Origin: Paenibacillus gorillae
GTDB taxonomy: Bacteria; Bacillota; Bacilli; Paenibacillales; Paenibacillaceae
Assembly: GCF_000513275.1 (NCBI RefSeq)
Contig: NZ_CBVJ010000050.1
Span: 1-60,823 of the forward strand
Length of the DNA: 60,823 nucleotides
Reading direction: 5' to 3'
Both the position numbers and the translations under genes were made by a program. The notes beneath the pieces are model-generated. The model searched no databases, was not told the origin of the DNA, and saw only the letters and a list, made by a program, of their open reading frames with translations. Positions 47,629 through 56,709 of the stretch are shown here, piece after piece (position 1 is the stretch's first letter; each line of letters opens with the position of its first letter).

Positions 47629-48432
47629 TCAGCTCTGGTTATTCTTCTTGGCGCGTATGATGGCCGCCTCAATATCCATTGCTAGCTGCTTCAAGCCGAA
47701 CATATCATTCTGCTCCCACAGCTCGTTGAATTTCATTTGGAATTGCGCCGCTTCCCGGATCCGGTGGTAGAAATAGAGATCCTGAATGCTGCTCAGCACT
47801 TTGGAAACAACATTGGCCCCTTCCTCAAAGCCGCGCTGCGCATCCAATATTTCATGCCGGATGCTCGACATTTCGGTATCCAGCTGAAAAGCTGCCTCCG
47901 CCGCTTTTTTCAGCCTTTCCTTCACATCCTCCGGAAGACTTTCCTTATACTTGTAATTGAGCGAGTGCTCAATCGTCGCCCAGAAATTCATCGCCAGCGT
48001 CCGGATTTGAATTTCCGCGAGCACGATTTTTTGGCCAAGCGCCGTTTGCACCGGATATTCGACAATCATATGGTAGCTGCGGTAGCCGCTGTCCTTATAA
48101 TTTGTAATGTAATCCTTCTCGTATACGAGGGACAAGTCTTTGCGCGAGCGGATAAGCTCCGCCACACGGCGGATGTCGTCCACGAACTGGCACATAATCC
48201 GGATGCCGGCAATATCTTCAATTCCCGTCTCCAATTGATCCGCGGGAACATTTAGATGCTTGGCCTTCTCCAGTACGCTCGATATTTTCTTCACCCGGCC
48301 GGTGACGAATTCGATTGGGGCATACGCCTCCCTCATTTTGAGCTCTACCCGCATCGTCTTAAACTTTACTTTCAGCTCTTCAACCGCTTGTTCATATGGC
48401 TGCAAAAAAAGATTCCAGTCTCTTCCGTCCAT
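47629..48432 (-). CDS. small alarmone synthetase (SasB/RelQ type)
   Basis: A (p)ppGpp synthetase without hydrolase domain, 267 aa. LQPYEQAVEELKVKFKTMR, PIEFVTGRVKKISSVLEKA, IEDIAGIRIMCQFVDDI, DYITNYKDSGYRSYHMIVEY and EIQIRTLAMNFWATIEHSLN are the RelA_SpoT synthetase motifs and fit B. subtilis YjbM (SasB) closely. A C-terminal extension of ~50 residues beyond that protein is helical. AGGAGG lies 7 bp before the ATG. It follows pyrD by 17 bp, linking nucleotide signalling with pyrimidine synthesis in one transcript. Confidence 0.92.
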   Translation of the reverse strand: MDGRDWNLFLQPYEQAVEELKVKFKTMRVELKMREAYAPIEFVTGRVKKISSVLEKAKHLNVPADQLETGIEDIAGIRIMCQFVDDIRRVAELIRSRKDLSLVYEKDYITNYKDSGYRSYHMIVEYPVQTALGQKIVLAEIQIRTLAMNFWATIEHSLNYKYKESLPEDVKERLKKAAEAAFQLDTEMSSIRHEILDAQRGFEEGANVVSKVLSSIQDLYFYHRIREAAQFQMKFNELWEQNDMFGLKQLAMDIEAAIIRAKKNNQS

Positions 48433-48449
48433 CCGGCCGCCTCCTGTTC

Positions 48450-49553
48450 CTATCGATGATCTGCGCCTACTGCTTCCGTTATGCTGCGGTAGCCGTCCTT
48501 TCGCAATTTTTCCTTCAGGCCATTCGTCAATTCACGCAATACATCCGGTCCTTTATATATAAAAGAAGTATAAATTTCGACGAGCGAAGCCCCTGCGCGA
48601 ATTTTATCGTATGCGTCCTCCGCTGTAAAAATGCCGCCGGAACCGATGATCGGAAGCTTGCCTTCCGTCAGCTTGTATACGGTTCGTATCACTTCCGTCG
48701 AACGCTCCTTCATCGGCAATCCGCTCATACCGCCCATTTCACCGGCATTCGCATGAGTCAGGCCTTCGCGGGATAACGTTGTATTGGTTGCAATAATACC
48801 TGCCACGCCGCTTTCCTTAATTGTGGCTACCGTCAGTTCAAGCTGCTCGTCCGTCATATCCGGCGCGATTTTCACAAGCACTGGCTTCTGCTGCGATCCC
48901 GTCTTGGCTGCCTGAAGCTTCATTTCCTCCAGCACCGCAGACAGCAGCGTACGCAGCTCGTCGCCATGCTGCAGCGCCCGAAGATCAGGCGTATTTGGGG
49001 AGCTGATATTGACGACGAAAAAATCGCCATGCGGATATAACACTTTTATGCACGCGCGGTAATCTTCGTGCGCAAGTTCATTGGCCGTTGTTTTGTTTTT
49101 CCCGATATTGACCGCAACAGGTATGCGATGAATGCTGCGGCGCGCCATTTGACGAGCCATCGCCTCCGCTCCGTCATTGTTGAAGCCCATCCGATTAATT
49201 AGCGCCTCATCGGTCGGAAGACGGAATAGTCTCGGCAGTTCATTGCCAGGCTGGCCCTTTGGCGTTACGGTGCCAACTTCAGCGAAACCAAAGCCAATGC
49301 TGGAAAACGTATCGATCGCCTTCGCGTTTTTATCCAGTCCCGCTGCAAGGCCGACCGGATGCGGGAAACGCAAGCCAAAGAGGTCAACCTCCAGCTCAGG
49401 AGCCTCGCTCACGCCATACATCGCATGCATGAGACCGTTAACACCGGGAATTTTCCCAGCGGTATGACAGCCGTCAATGATCAAGTGATGGGCTTTCTCC
49501 GGGTCCATCCGGAAAAGTACAGGTTTAAGTATTGAAGAATAAAGCAATTGCAT
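48450..49553 (-). CDS. pyrD: dihydroorotate dehydrogenase (quinone), class 2
   Basis: The fourth pyrimidine-synthesis step, oxidising dihydroorotate to orotate with FMN and passing electrons to quinone. At 367 aa it is class 2: an N-terminal amphipathic membrane-binding region (LLYSSILKPVLFRMDPEKAH), the catalytic-Ser segment NISSPNTPDLRALQ, and the FMN site IIGSGGIFTAEDAYDKI. B. subtilis instead uses the NAD-dependent class 1B enzyme (PyrD/PyrK). It lies outside any pyr operon in this window. Confidence 0.93.
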   Translation of the reverse strand: MQLLYSSILKPVLFRMDPEKAHHLIIDGCHTAGKIPGVNGLMHAMYGVSEAPELEVDLFGLRFPHPVGLAAGLDKNAKAIDTFSSIGFGFAEVGTVTPKGQPGNELPRLFRLPTDEALINRMGFNNDGAEAMARQMARRSIHRIPVAVNIGKNKTTANELAHEDYRACIKVLYPHGDFFVVNISSPNTPDLRALQHGDELRTLLSAVLEEMKLQAAKTGSQQKPVLVKIAPDMTDEQLELTVATIKESGVAGIIATNTTLSREGLTHANAGEMGGMSGLPMKERSTEVIRTVYKLTEGKLPIIGSGGIFTAEDAYDKIRAGASLVEIYTSFIYKGPDVLRELTNGLKEKLRKDGYRSITEAVGADHR

Positions 49554-49617
49554 TCACATCCGTTCCAAATTGTATGTCCTAACGAACAGTTTATCTTTTT
49601 TGGATGAAAAAGAAAAG

Positions 49618-49642
49618 AGCTTGTCAGCTATGTTGACAAGCT
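49618..49642 (-). terminator. terminator of the L,D-transpeptidase transcript
   Basis: AGCTTGTCA pairs with TGACAAGCT around a 7-nt loop, followed on the minus strand by CTTTTCTTTTT. A minus-strand transcript ending here runs antisense through the small gene at 49718-49864. Confidence 0.75.
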
Positions 49643-49649
49643 TCCATCA

Positions 49650-49678
49650 TTGCGGATATCCGCGAAAACGATTACAAT
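49650..49678 (+). promoter_or_regulatory. sigma-A promoter of the 48-aa membrane protein gene
   Basis: TTGCGG (49650-49655) and TACAAT (49673-49678) are separated by 17 bp, 39 bp before the first ATG. Confidence 0.55.
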
Positions 49679-49717
49679 GTAGGTGTAATGTTTCTACTTT
49701 AATAATAGAAAGGTTGA

Positions 49718-49864
49718 ATGTCGATGAGCTCTGCAAAAAGAATGCCTCCGTCTATGAAAACCAAACCTAAGGAAGAGGTTAACAAGAAGGCGTTAGTCTG
49801 GATCGGTTCCATCATTGGCGTCGTCGTGATCGCCGTAGCCGTTCTTCTCATTGTCAGCAATTAA
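49718..49864 (+). CDS. 48-aa single-pass membrane protein, unknown
   Basis: A short basic N-terminus (MSMSSAKRMPPSMKTKPKEE) followed by one hydrophobic helix (ALVWIGSIIGVVVIAVAVLL) and IVSN. AAAGG precedes two in-frame ATGs, at 49718 and 49724; the second has the better spacing. The stop is immediately next to the stop of the convergent L,D-transpeptidase gene, with no gap. I do not recognise a family. Its own promoter and a plausible membrane topology support a real gene. Confidence 0.65.
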   Translation: MSMSSAKRMPPSMKTKPKEEVNKKALVWIGSIIGVVVIAVAVLLIVSN

Positions 49865-51229
49865 TCAATTCAACCATCGATACACTTTAGCGGGATTGCT
49901 TTCATTCGCCTGCGGCTCCAGCTTGAAACGTTCTGCAGGTGCCGCAGCTTTAGACGGCAGAGTCCCGTTTTTTATCGTTACAGCCGTTCCCAGCGGCACG
50001 AGGTCAAACAACTCCTCCACATCGGCTTTCCCCATTCTGATGCAGCCAAGCGATTTGTCCAGTCCAATGCTGTCCGGCTCATCCGTGCCGTGAATTGCGT
50101 ACAGCGTATTCGACAGCGTCATGCCTCGGTTGCCAAACGGGCCATCCTTCTTGCCATTCGGGTTCCGCACCTTCTCGCTGATGTAGAAAGATCCTTCCGG
50201 CGTCTCGTCGCCGCCTAACCCGACGGGGTAGCTGCGTACGATAATATCGCCGCTCACAACCGCCAGTCTATGCGTTGCTTTGTCCACCACAATCTGCAGC
50301 GGTTGTCTCCATTGCTTATGCACCGCTTCCGTTCCGGGCACGAACATTGCTGTCTGCTCTTGTCCCGTCCCTTCGCTCTGGCCTTTACCAGAATCTTTTT
50401 CTTCCCGATCCGCCTTCACCGCTGCTAATAACGTGTTGAACATGGCCCGCATCTCTGGCGTATCTCCAGAGAGGACATTGTACGGATATGACCGTGTCAG
50501 CTGCTCCAGCTTCTGCGGCCAGCCTCCATAAAGCCGGTTGTATTGATAGATGGCACTAGACAACGTCCAGCGCAGCTCCTGCTCCTGCGCCCAGCGGTCC
50601 AGCTCTGTCTTGGCGACCGAAGAATCGGCAGGCTGGCAGTTACATGCAGCCGAGTCATGCATTCGAACATTCATGGCGGAGCTTCCGCTTTCCCTATTAA
50701 CGGACATGAGAATCCGCTTCGTTCCCGTCCATTTGCGCCAGCCGTCCTCTTCCTCTAGTCTGACTGCCAAGGCCAGTTTCGGCTGCTCCGGCCACGCCAG
50801 AATACCATTCCAGGCACTTCCGATAGGACGGCGATCTCCCTGCTTAACGAGTACAACTCCGATAGGGGGTTCAACCGGCTGCATCGCAATTGCATCATCT
50901 GATACCTTCTCCACCCGTTCCCCGTTGGACGGCATCAATAACACGAACAGCAAAAATATGGCAGCCAGTCCTGCAACCCGGCGCACCAGCCTTTTCCGAT
51001 GCTGGCGTCTATTCCAATGCTGCAGCATCTCTTGCGGCTGCTCCGCCAGCGGATGCCGCTTCCGTTCATAAGCGTCGTAGATTTCCCCGGACTGCAAAAA
51101 GCAGTAGTTCGCTTTCGCATCCATCCCGCGCAGCATATATTGTTTCCCCAGCAAGTACCAAGCCATCTTGTTATCGGGATGCTGGCTGACATATTGCTTC
51201 ATATATAGTGTGTCGTCCGTCGTATCCAC
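49865..51229 (-). CDS. L,D-transpeptidase (YkuD domain), membrane-anchored
   Basis: A 454-aa cell-wall enzyme that forms 3-3 cross-links or related peptide bonds in peptidoglycan. A cytoplasmic N-terminal ~75 residues resemble TPR helices (MAWYLLGKQYMLRGMDAKAN), then a membrane helix (AGLAAIFLLFVLLMP) and an extracellular linker. The YkuD domain (~310-430) carries the catalytic motifs YAIHGTDEPDSIG and KSLGCIRMGKADVEEL, holding His, Ser, Cys and Arg. The TPR-like cytoplasmic part is unusual beside the short YkuD proteins. Confidence 0.9.
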   Translation of the reverse strand: MDTTDDTLYMKQYVSQHPDNKMAWYLLGKQYMLRGMDAKANYCFLQSGEIYDAYERKRHPLAEQPQEMLQHWNRRQHRKRLVRRVAGLAAIFLLFVLLMPSNGERVEKVSDDAIAMQPVEPPIGVVLVKQGDRRPIGSAWNGILAWPEQPKLALAVRLEEEDGWRKWTGTKRILMSVNRESGSSAMNVRMHDSAACNCQPADSSVAKTELDRWAQEQELRWTLSSAIYQYNRLYGGWPQKLEQLTRSYPYNVLSGDTPEMRAMFNTLLAAVKADREEKDSGKGQSEGTGQEQTAMFVPGTEAVHKQWRQPLQIVVDKATHRLAVVSGDIIVRSYPVGLGGDETPEGSFYISEKVRNPNGKKDGPFGNRGMTLSNTLYAIHGTDEPDSIGLDKSLGCIRMGKADVEELFDLVPLGTAVTIKNGTLPSKAAAPAERFKLEPQANESNPAKVYRWLN

Positions 51230-51299
51230 GCGTATCCCTCCAAACCGAGTATATCTTTATATATCGGCAGGCAGGCGCAACTTTTGATCCTTATCGGCG

Positions 51300-51349
51300 A
51301 AAAAAAAAGCTTCCGCCGCCGGCAGTTGCCGGTCACACGAGAAGCTTTT
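51300..51349 (-). terminator. terminator of the ferredoxin gene
   Basis: On the minus strand GAAAAGCTTC pairs with GAAGCTTTTT, with a CCGGCA/TGCCGG inner stem, and a run of Ts follows. Confidence 0.82.
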
Positions 51350-51359
51350 CCGATAAACA

Positions 51360-51662
<303 letters not shown>

Positions 51663-51728
51663 TTATGAATAGTGTAAACCTTCACTCATCAATATATAAC
51701 AACTATCGCTTGTTGGCAACAATGACCG

Positions 51729-53006
51729 TTAATTTACGGGATCTCCTTCGTCTCTCTGCAAAGAGGTTCCGCGGAGCCGTTTGTTGCGGATTAGAGCGGA
51801 CGGATCGTCTCCGAGCATACCTGCTGTCAGCACCGCATCCTCGCCAAATTTGTCGCGGAGCAAGTCCATCGCCTTGGTAAGCGCCTCTTTGCGCGGCTGC
51901 TGCTCATAGTCAAATAGATCAAGCTGCACGGCTGTTTCGGCTTGCGGAGACAAGTTTTGCAGCGTAATACCCAGAAGCCTGACCGGCTCCCTGCTCCGCC
52001 AATGCTCATCGAATAACCGGCAAGCTTCACGATAAATATCATCAGCCGTATTGGTGGGAGAGCGCAGTGTGCTGGAGCGCGTAATCGTCGACATATCCGG
52101 TTTACGAATTGTAATCTGTACAGTAGCCGCCATCAGCTTTTGCCGGCGCAGCCTTCGCCCCGTCTGATCTGCCAGGTTGAGCATAATCCGGTGTACGTCA
52201 GCCCGCTCCGTCACGTCATGAGGCAATGTGGTCGTATGGCCGATCGATTTATTGCTGCCGCGGTCGGGATTGACCTCGGAATGATCAATGCCATGTGCCG
52301 CAGCCTTCATCCATGAACCCATAACGCCGAATTGCTTCGCCAGCATGTGCTCGTCTGCGGCCGCTAATTGCCCGATCGTATGAATATGAAGCCGCTTAAG
52401 CTTCTCGGCCGTCTTCTTGCCGATACCAAACAGTGTGTCGCTTGGCTTATCCCACAGCAATCCGGGCACATCGCGAATGCGAAGCACCGTCATGCCATTC
52501 GGTTTAAACATGTCGGACGCCATTTTGGCAAGCAGCTTATTGGGAGCAACGCCAATCGAACAAGGCAGACCCCATTCCTTCCCAATGCGCTTCTGTATCG
52601 TCTCTGCGATCTCCAAAGGTGTTCCGAAAACTTTTGAGCCCGTAATGTCCATATAGCATTCGTCGATGGAGATCGGTTCTACAAGCGGCGTGTATTCCCG
52701 TGCAATCGCCATAAAGCCCCGGGAATATTTCCGATATAAATAGAAGTCCGGTTGAATAATAATAAGAGTCGGACAAAACTTGGAAGCTTGCCTGACCGTC
52801 ATCCCGGTCTTTACACCCTTCGCTCTTGCCGCATACGAACAGGTGACGATGATGCCTTTTCTAAGCTCGACACTGCCTGCTACGGCCGTCGCTTTTCCTT
52901 TATATAGCTCCGGATTCTCCGCCTCGTGGACAGAGCAATAGAACGCATTCATATCCAAATGGAGTATGACCCGTCCTTTAACCGGATAATTTTGTTCCAC
53001 ATTCAT
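51729..53006 (-). CDS. dinB: DNA polymerase IV (Y-family)
   Basis: A translesion polymerase of 425 aa. HLDMNAFYCSVHEAE and SIDECYMDITG contain the catalytic acidic residues, followed by a helix-hairpin-helix (FGIGKKTAEKLKRLHIHTIG) and the little-finger domain. VQLDLFDYEQQ near residue 362 is a beta-clamp-binding motif. No LexA-type site was recognised upstream. It ends in a 25-residue basic tail after the clamp region. Confidence 0.93.
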   Translation of the reverse strand: MNVEQNYPVKGRVILHLDMNAFYCSVHEAENPELYKGKATAVAGSVELRKGIIVTCSYAARAKGVKTGMTVRQASKFCPTLIIIQPDFYLYRKYSRGFMAIAREYTPLVEPISIDECYMDITGSKVFGTPLEIAETIQKRIGKEWGLPCSIGVAPNKLLAKMASDMFKPNGMTVLRIRDVPGLLWDKPSDTLFGIGKKTAEKLKRLHIHTIGQLAAADEHMLAKQFGVMGSWMKAAAHGIDHSEVNPDRGSNKSIGHTTTLPHDVTERADVHRIMLNLADQTGRRLRRQKLMAATVQITIRKPDMSTITRSSTLRSPTNTADDIYREACRLFDEHWRSREPVRLLGITLQNLSPQAETAVQLDLFDYEQQPRKEALTKAMDLLRDKFGEDAVLTAGMLGDDPSALIRNKRLRGTSLQRDEGDPVN

Positions 53007-53144
53007 TGTATGCCACCACCGTTAACAGAGAACCAGGTTATTGTCATAATTAGCTATATCCAGCATACAGCCGATCACATGTTCGCGTCAATGCGGCATC
53101 CCTTTGCAACCAAGCCAGCAGGGAAAATAAATTGCATCATCCTC

Positions 53145-53173
53145 TCTACATTCCGTGCAACAAGTGTTATAAT
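53145..53173 (+). promoter_or_regulatory. sigma-A promoter of cimA
   Basis: TCTACA (53145-53150), 17 bp, TATAAT (53168-53173), about 50 bp before the start codon. Confidence 0.6.
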
Positions 53174-53221
53174 AATACATTATGATTTGTAAAGGCTATC
53201 AGTGAAGGAGGCGTCCCGGCA

Positions 53222-54835
53222 ATGACAACATCCATATCTATATTTGACACGACGCTGCGTGACGGAACACAAGGCGAAGGGATCAGCCTGTCAGCGGATG
53301 ATAAATTGAAAATTGCGCAAAAACTCGACGCATTGGGCGTTCATTATATTGAAGGCGGCAATCCAGGAAGCAACAACAAAGATATCGAGTTTTTCCAACG
53401 GGTAAAAGGATTGAATCTGCAAGCGAAGATCACAGCTTTCGGCAGTACCCGGCGTAAGTTCAGCTTGGCTGAACAGGATGCGAGCCTGCTGCGGATTGCT
53501 GAATCCGGAGTGCCGGCTGCAACGCTTGTCGGCAAGTCATGGGACTTTCATGTCCATACTGCGCTGCAAACGACACTGGAAGAAAACCTTGCTATGGTCT
53601 ACGACTCCATCGCGTTCCTGAAGCAAAGAGGCATGGAAGCGATGTTCGATTCCGAGCATTTCTTCGACGGCTACAAGAACAATCCGGACTATGCGCTGGC
53701 TGTACTGCGCAAAGCGCAAGAAGCAGGCGCCGACTGGCTCGTTCTGTGCGACACGAACGGCGGAACGCTGCCGGGAGAAATCCATGAAATCGTCAGCCGG
53801 GTGCGCCAGGAGCTCTCCGCTCCAATCGGCATTCACACCCATAATGACTGTGAGCTGGCTGTCGCCAACACTTTGGCAGCCGTACAAGCAGGAGCCCGTC
53901 AAGTGCAAGGCACTATTAACGGCTACGGAGAGCGTTGCGGTAACGCCAACCTCTGTTCGATCATCCCGAACCTGCAGCTCAAAATGAACTACGATTGCCT
54001 ATCTGATGACAAACTCCGTGCATTGACTGGAACAGCGAGATATGTGAGTGAAATCGCCAATGTGAGCATGCCAGTTGGTCAAGCCTACGTAGGCAATGCG
54101 GCTTTCGCGCATAAAGGCGGCATTCACGTATCTGCTATTATGAAGGATTCCAAAACTTACGAGCATATTCAACCGGAACTCGTTGGCAACAAACAGCGCA
54201 TTCTCGTTTCCGAGCTTGCGGGACAAAGCAATATCATTTCCAAAGCTCAAGAGCTTGGCCTTGATATCAATGCCAACAACGAAAAGACCAAAGAAATTAT
54301 GGATCACATCAAGGATCTGGAGCACAAGGGCTATCAGTTCGAAGGCGCTGACGCGTCTCTGGAGCTGCTGCTTCGAGAAGCATTTGGGGAGACGAAGGAA
54401 ACGATCAAGGTCGATTCGTTCAAAATGCTCGTTGAAAGCTCCAAAGGCAACATGATGTCTGAGGCGATCGTCAAGCTCAATGTCGACGGCCATCCTGTAT
54501 ATACCGCCGCTGAAGGCAACGGACCGGTTAACGCGCTAGACAATGCGCTTCGCAAAGCGTTGATCCCTTATTACCCGAAGCTGGAGGAAATCCATCTCTC
54601 CGACTATAAGGTTCGCGTCTTTGACGAAAAGGATGCAACGGCTGCCAAAGTCCGCGTACTGATTGAATCGACGAATTCGGAAACGACTTGGAGCACCGTT
54701 GGTGTATCAAGCAACGTTATCGAAGCGAGCTGGGAAGCGCTAGTCGACAGTCTCCGCTACGCCCTGCTCAGCATGCCGAAGTCGTCTGCGGCACCTGCTG
54801 ACAGCTTGGAGCGCATCGGACTTGTCAATCATTAA
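53222..54835 (+). CDS. cimA: citramalate synthase
   Basis: A 537-aa enzyme of the LeuA/NifV superfamily condensing pyruvate with acetyl-CoA to (R)-citramalate, the threonine-independent entry to isoleucine. The TIM barrel has FDTTLRDGTQGEGISLS, HTHNDCELAVANTLAAVQ and NGYGERCGNANLCSI; the C-terminal regulatory domain is also complete. DGTQGEG rather than DGEQ, plus this length, favours CimA over 2-isopropylmalate synthase. AAGGAGG precedes the ATG. It is monocistronic and far from other ilv/leu genes in this window. Confidence 0.9.
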   Translation: MTTSISIFDTTLRDGTQGEGISLSADDKLKIAQKLDALGVHYIEGGNPGSNNKDIEFFQRVKGLNLQAKITAFGSTRRKFSLAEQDASLLRIAESGVPAATLVGKSWDFHVHTALQTTLEENLAMVYDSIAFLKQRGMEAMFDSEHFFDGYKNNPDYALAVLRKAQEAGADWLVLCDTNGGTLPGEIHEIVSRVRQELSAPIGIHTHNDCELAVANTLAAVQAGARQVQGTINGYGERCGNANLCSIIPNLQLKMNYDCLSDDKLRALTGTARYVSEIANVSMPVGQAYVGNAAFAHKGGIHVSAIMKDSKTYEHIQPELVGNKQRILVSELAGQSNIISKAQELGLDINANNEKTKEIMDHIKDLEHKGYQFEGADASLELLLREAFGETKETIKVDSFKMLVESSKGNMMSEAIVKLNVDGHPVYTAAEGNGPVNALDNALRKALIPYYPKLEEIHLSDYKVRVFDEKDATAAKVRVLIESTNSETTWSTVGVSSNVIEASWEALVDSLRYALLSMPKSSAAPADSLERIGLVNH

Positions 54836-54847
54836 AACATATAAACA

Positions 54848-54881
54848 AACGCCCGGCAGGAGCCATTGCTCCGCCGGCGTT
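54848..54881. terminator. bidirectional terminator after cimA
   Basis: ACGCCCGGC-A-GGAGC pairs with GCTCC-G-CCGGCGT around CATT, between the convergent cimA and thioredoxin-like genes. The flanking T runs are weak. Confidence 0.65.
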
Positions 54882-54886
54882 CTCGT

Positions 54887-55417
54887 TCACTTATATTTTG
54901 CGATGAGACGTTCCCATTCCGCAATAGGAATGACGCCATTGATTCTTTCCCGGATCACGCCCTCCGAGTCGATCAGGAACGTGGTAGGGAACGTGTTGAC
55001 TTTGTACTGCTTCGTCACGTCTCCTTCCCTGTCCATTAGAATAGGAAACGTGAATTCATGCTCCTGCACGAATTCACGGGCAGATCGTTCTTTATCGAAC
55101 TTGGTCGCATTCACGCCATATAGATGAATCTCATCGCCGTATTTCTCTTGAAGCGCCTGCAAGTCAGGTGCTTCAAGCTCACATGGACCACACCAGGAGG
55201 CCCAGAAGTTAACAAAGCTCAGCTTATCCTGCTTGCCCCCTACTCCATAATCTTTCTCATCGAGTCCAGGCAGTTGAAATTCGGCAGCTACAGAACCTGC
55301 TTTCGGCTTGAAATCTACAGCTGCAGCTGTAGATGTATCATCCTTGGAAAAGTATTGATAGACCGCTAGCCCTGCCAACATAAATGCAACAATAAATAAC
55401 GCCGAGGCGCGTTTCAT
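54887..55417 (-). CDS. TlpA/ResA-like membrane thioredoxin
   Basis: A 176-aa extracytoplasmic thiol-disulfide protein. An N-terminal signal anchor (ALFIVAFMLAGLAVYQYF) is followed by a thioredoxin fold with the active site WASWCGPCELEAPDLQ and the cis-Pro segment NTFPTTFLID. Such proteins reduce cytochrome c apoproteins or other exported thiols (ResA, StoA, YneN). No ccs/res genes are adjacent, so the partner is unknown. Confidence 0.88.
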   Translation of the reverse strand: MKRASALFIVAFMLAGLAVYQYFSKDDTSTAAAVDFKPKAGSVAAEFQLPGLDEKDYGVGGKQDKLSFVNFWASWCGPCELEAPDLQALQEKYGDEIHLYGVNATKFDKERSAREFVQEHEFTFPILMDREGDVTKQYKVNTFPTTFLIDSEGVIRERINGVIPIAEWERLIAKYK

Positions 55418-55540
55418 GCTGTCCCTTCTTTCCGTCCATTCATTGCCTACATGTTACCATGTCAGGCATGCAAGCTCAAGCAAGGCCCATGGCAATTCCG
55501 TGAAAACCAGTATGCCGTCTGAGAGGTGCATGTTATCACT

Positions 55541-55984
55541 ATGGCTCAAACAAATCCTTTTATACCTATAACAAGGGAAGCTTATGACGAACTTCTTGCC
55601 ATTTGCAATCGCTCCTTGCCGAACGAAGCTTGCGGATTGCTGTTAGCTGCGGATTCCGAAGAGGGGATTATTAACAGCACTCTCGAAATCGTTAATGCAC
55701 ATGTAATGCCGGAGCGTGCGTTTCTATTTGAGCCTTCCTCCTGGACGAGCGCATTCTTCGAAACACAAAAAAACCGGCAATACATTGCCGGCTTCTTCCA
55801 CTCCCATCCCTCTTCGGAAGCGAGCCCCTCTCAGGAAGATGAGATTGGACTGCCGCTTGCCGGGGATGGTCTCTGTTATTGGATCGTTTCGCTCCAAGAC
55901 GCTGCTCCGGCCGTACAGCCATACATCTGTATGAATGGACAGCTTATGCCGTATCCCTTAATGTTTGCTAAGATAAGCATATAG
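55541..55984 (+). CDS. JAMM-type metallopeptidase (M67)
   Basis: A 147-aa Mov34/MPN/PAD-1-like protein. NEACGLLL near residue 30 and GFFHSHPSSEASPSQEDE form the JAMM zinc site (E...HSHP...S..D). Bacterial members often process ubiquitin-like sulfur carriers in thiamin, molybdopterin or cysteine synthesis, but no such genes are adjacent. The ATG at 55541 is chosen; a GTG at 55526 is an alternative since GAGAGG lies 14 bp from the ATG. Its last 27 bp overlap the end of the convergent exonuclease gene. Confidence 0.82.
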   Translation: MAQTNPFIPITREAYDELLAICNRSLPNEACGLLLAADSEEGIINSTLEIVNAHVMPERAFLFEPSSWTSAFFETQKNRQYIAGFFHSHPSSEASPSQEDEIGLPLAGDGLCYWIVSLQDAAPAVQPYICMNGQLMPYPLMFAKISI

Positions 55985-56692
55985 ATCGCCGAGCGTCGTA
56001 ATGTTCCGTTCCAAAATGCGGCGTAAATAATGCTGCCACAGCTGTGCCGTCATTATTGAGTCCTGGAGAGCATGATGCCGTTCGGTAATCGGAATCCCGG
56101 CTTCCTCAAGCAAATCATCCAGCGCATAAGATGCCCTTCTCGGATCGAGCCACTTGGCCACCAGCATCGTATCCAGCACCCGATGGTTCAAATTGATCTT
56201 GGACGTGCGCCAAAGCGCCGCATTCAAAAACTGTTTATCATGGCCTGAAGCATGGGCGATCAACAGCCGTTTGCCGATAAACTCCATAAAATCATGGAGC
56301 ACCTGCATCAGATCGGGAGCGTCTTGAACCATTTCATTCGAGATGCCGGTCAGCTCGACGATGGATCGCGGAATTCGCCTTCTTGGATTGACGAGGCTGT
56401 AGAATGATTCCTGTTCATAGATTTCAACACCACGCATGACCACGGCCCCAAAGGAAATGATCTCATCGCCATTCGAAGGGTAGAAGCCCGTCGTCTCCAG
56501 ATCGAATATGACCACCTCAAGCTCTCGAAGCGGCGTGTTCAGTATGGACTGCTTACGCTGCTCCCTGTTAACGGAACGAATAAACGCCATCTGCTGCGCA
56601 TTCTGCGAACCCAGCATCGAAGCGATTGCGGGTGTAAAACCGCCCATTTTATATAAGTTCCACATTCTCCCGACACCTTTAGGTTCCTTCAT
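55958..56692 (-). CDS. DnaQ-like 3'-5' exonuclease
   Basis: A 244-aa DEDD exonuclease of the DnaQ/PolC-epsilon type. Exo I is VVIFDLETTGF, exo II lies around LIAHASGHDKQFLN and exo III is HHALQDSIMTAQLW (the DEDDh form). An N-terminal extension of ~50 residues (GGFTPAIASMLGSQNAQQMA) precedes the fold. It starts 17 bp after the nucleotidyltransferase-like gene; an ATG at 56665 is an alternative. The pairing of a DnaQ-like exonuclease with a DUF294-type protein recurs in other bacteria, but its role is unclear. Confidence 0.85.
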   Translation of the reverse strand: MKEPKGVGRMWNLYKMGGFTPAIASMLGSQNAQQMAFIRSVNREQRKQSILNTPLRELEVVIFDLETTGFYPSNGDEIISFGAVVMRGVEIYEQESFYSLVNPRRRIPRSIVELTGISNEMVQDAPDLMQVLHDFMEFIGKRLLIAHASGHDKQFLNAALWRTSKINLNHRVLDTMLVAKWLDPRRASYALDDLLEEAGIPITERHHALQDSIMTAQLWQHYLRRILERNITTLGDLYAYLSKH

Positions 56693-56709
56693 AGTGCTCT
56701 GCCACCGCC

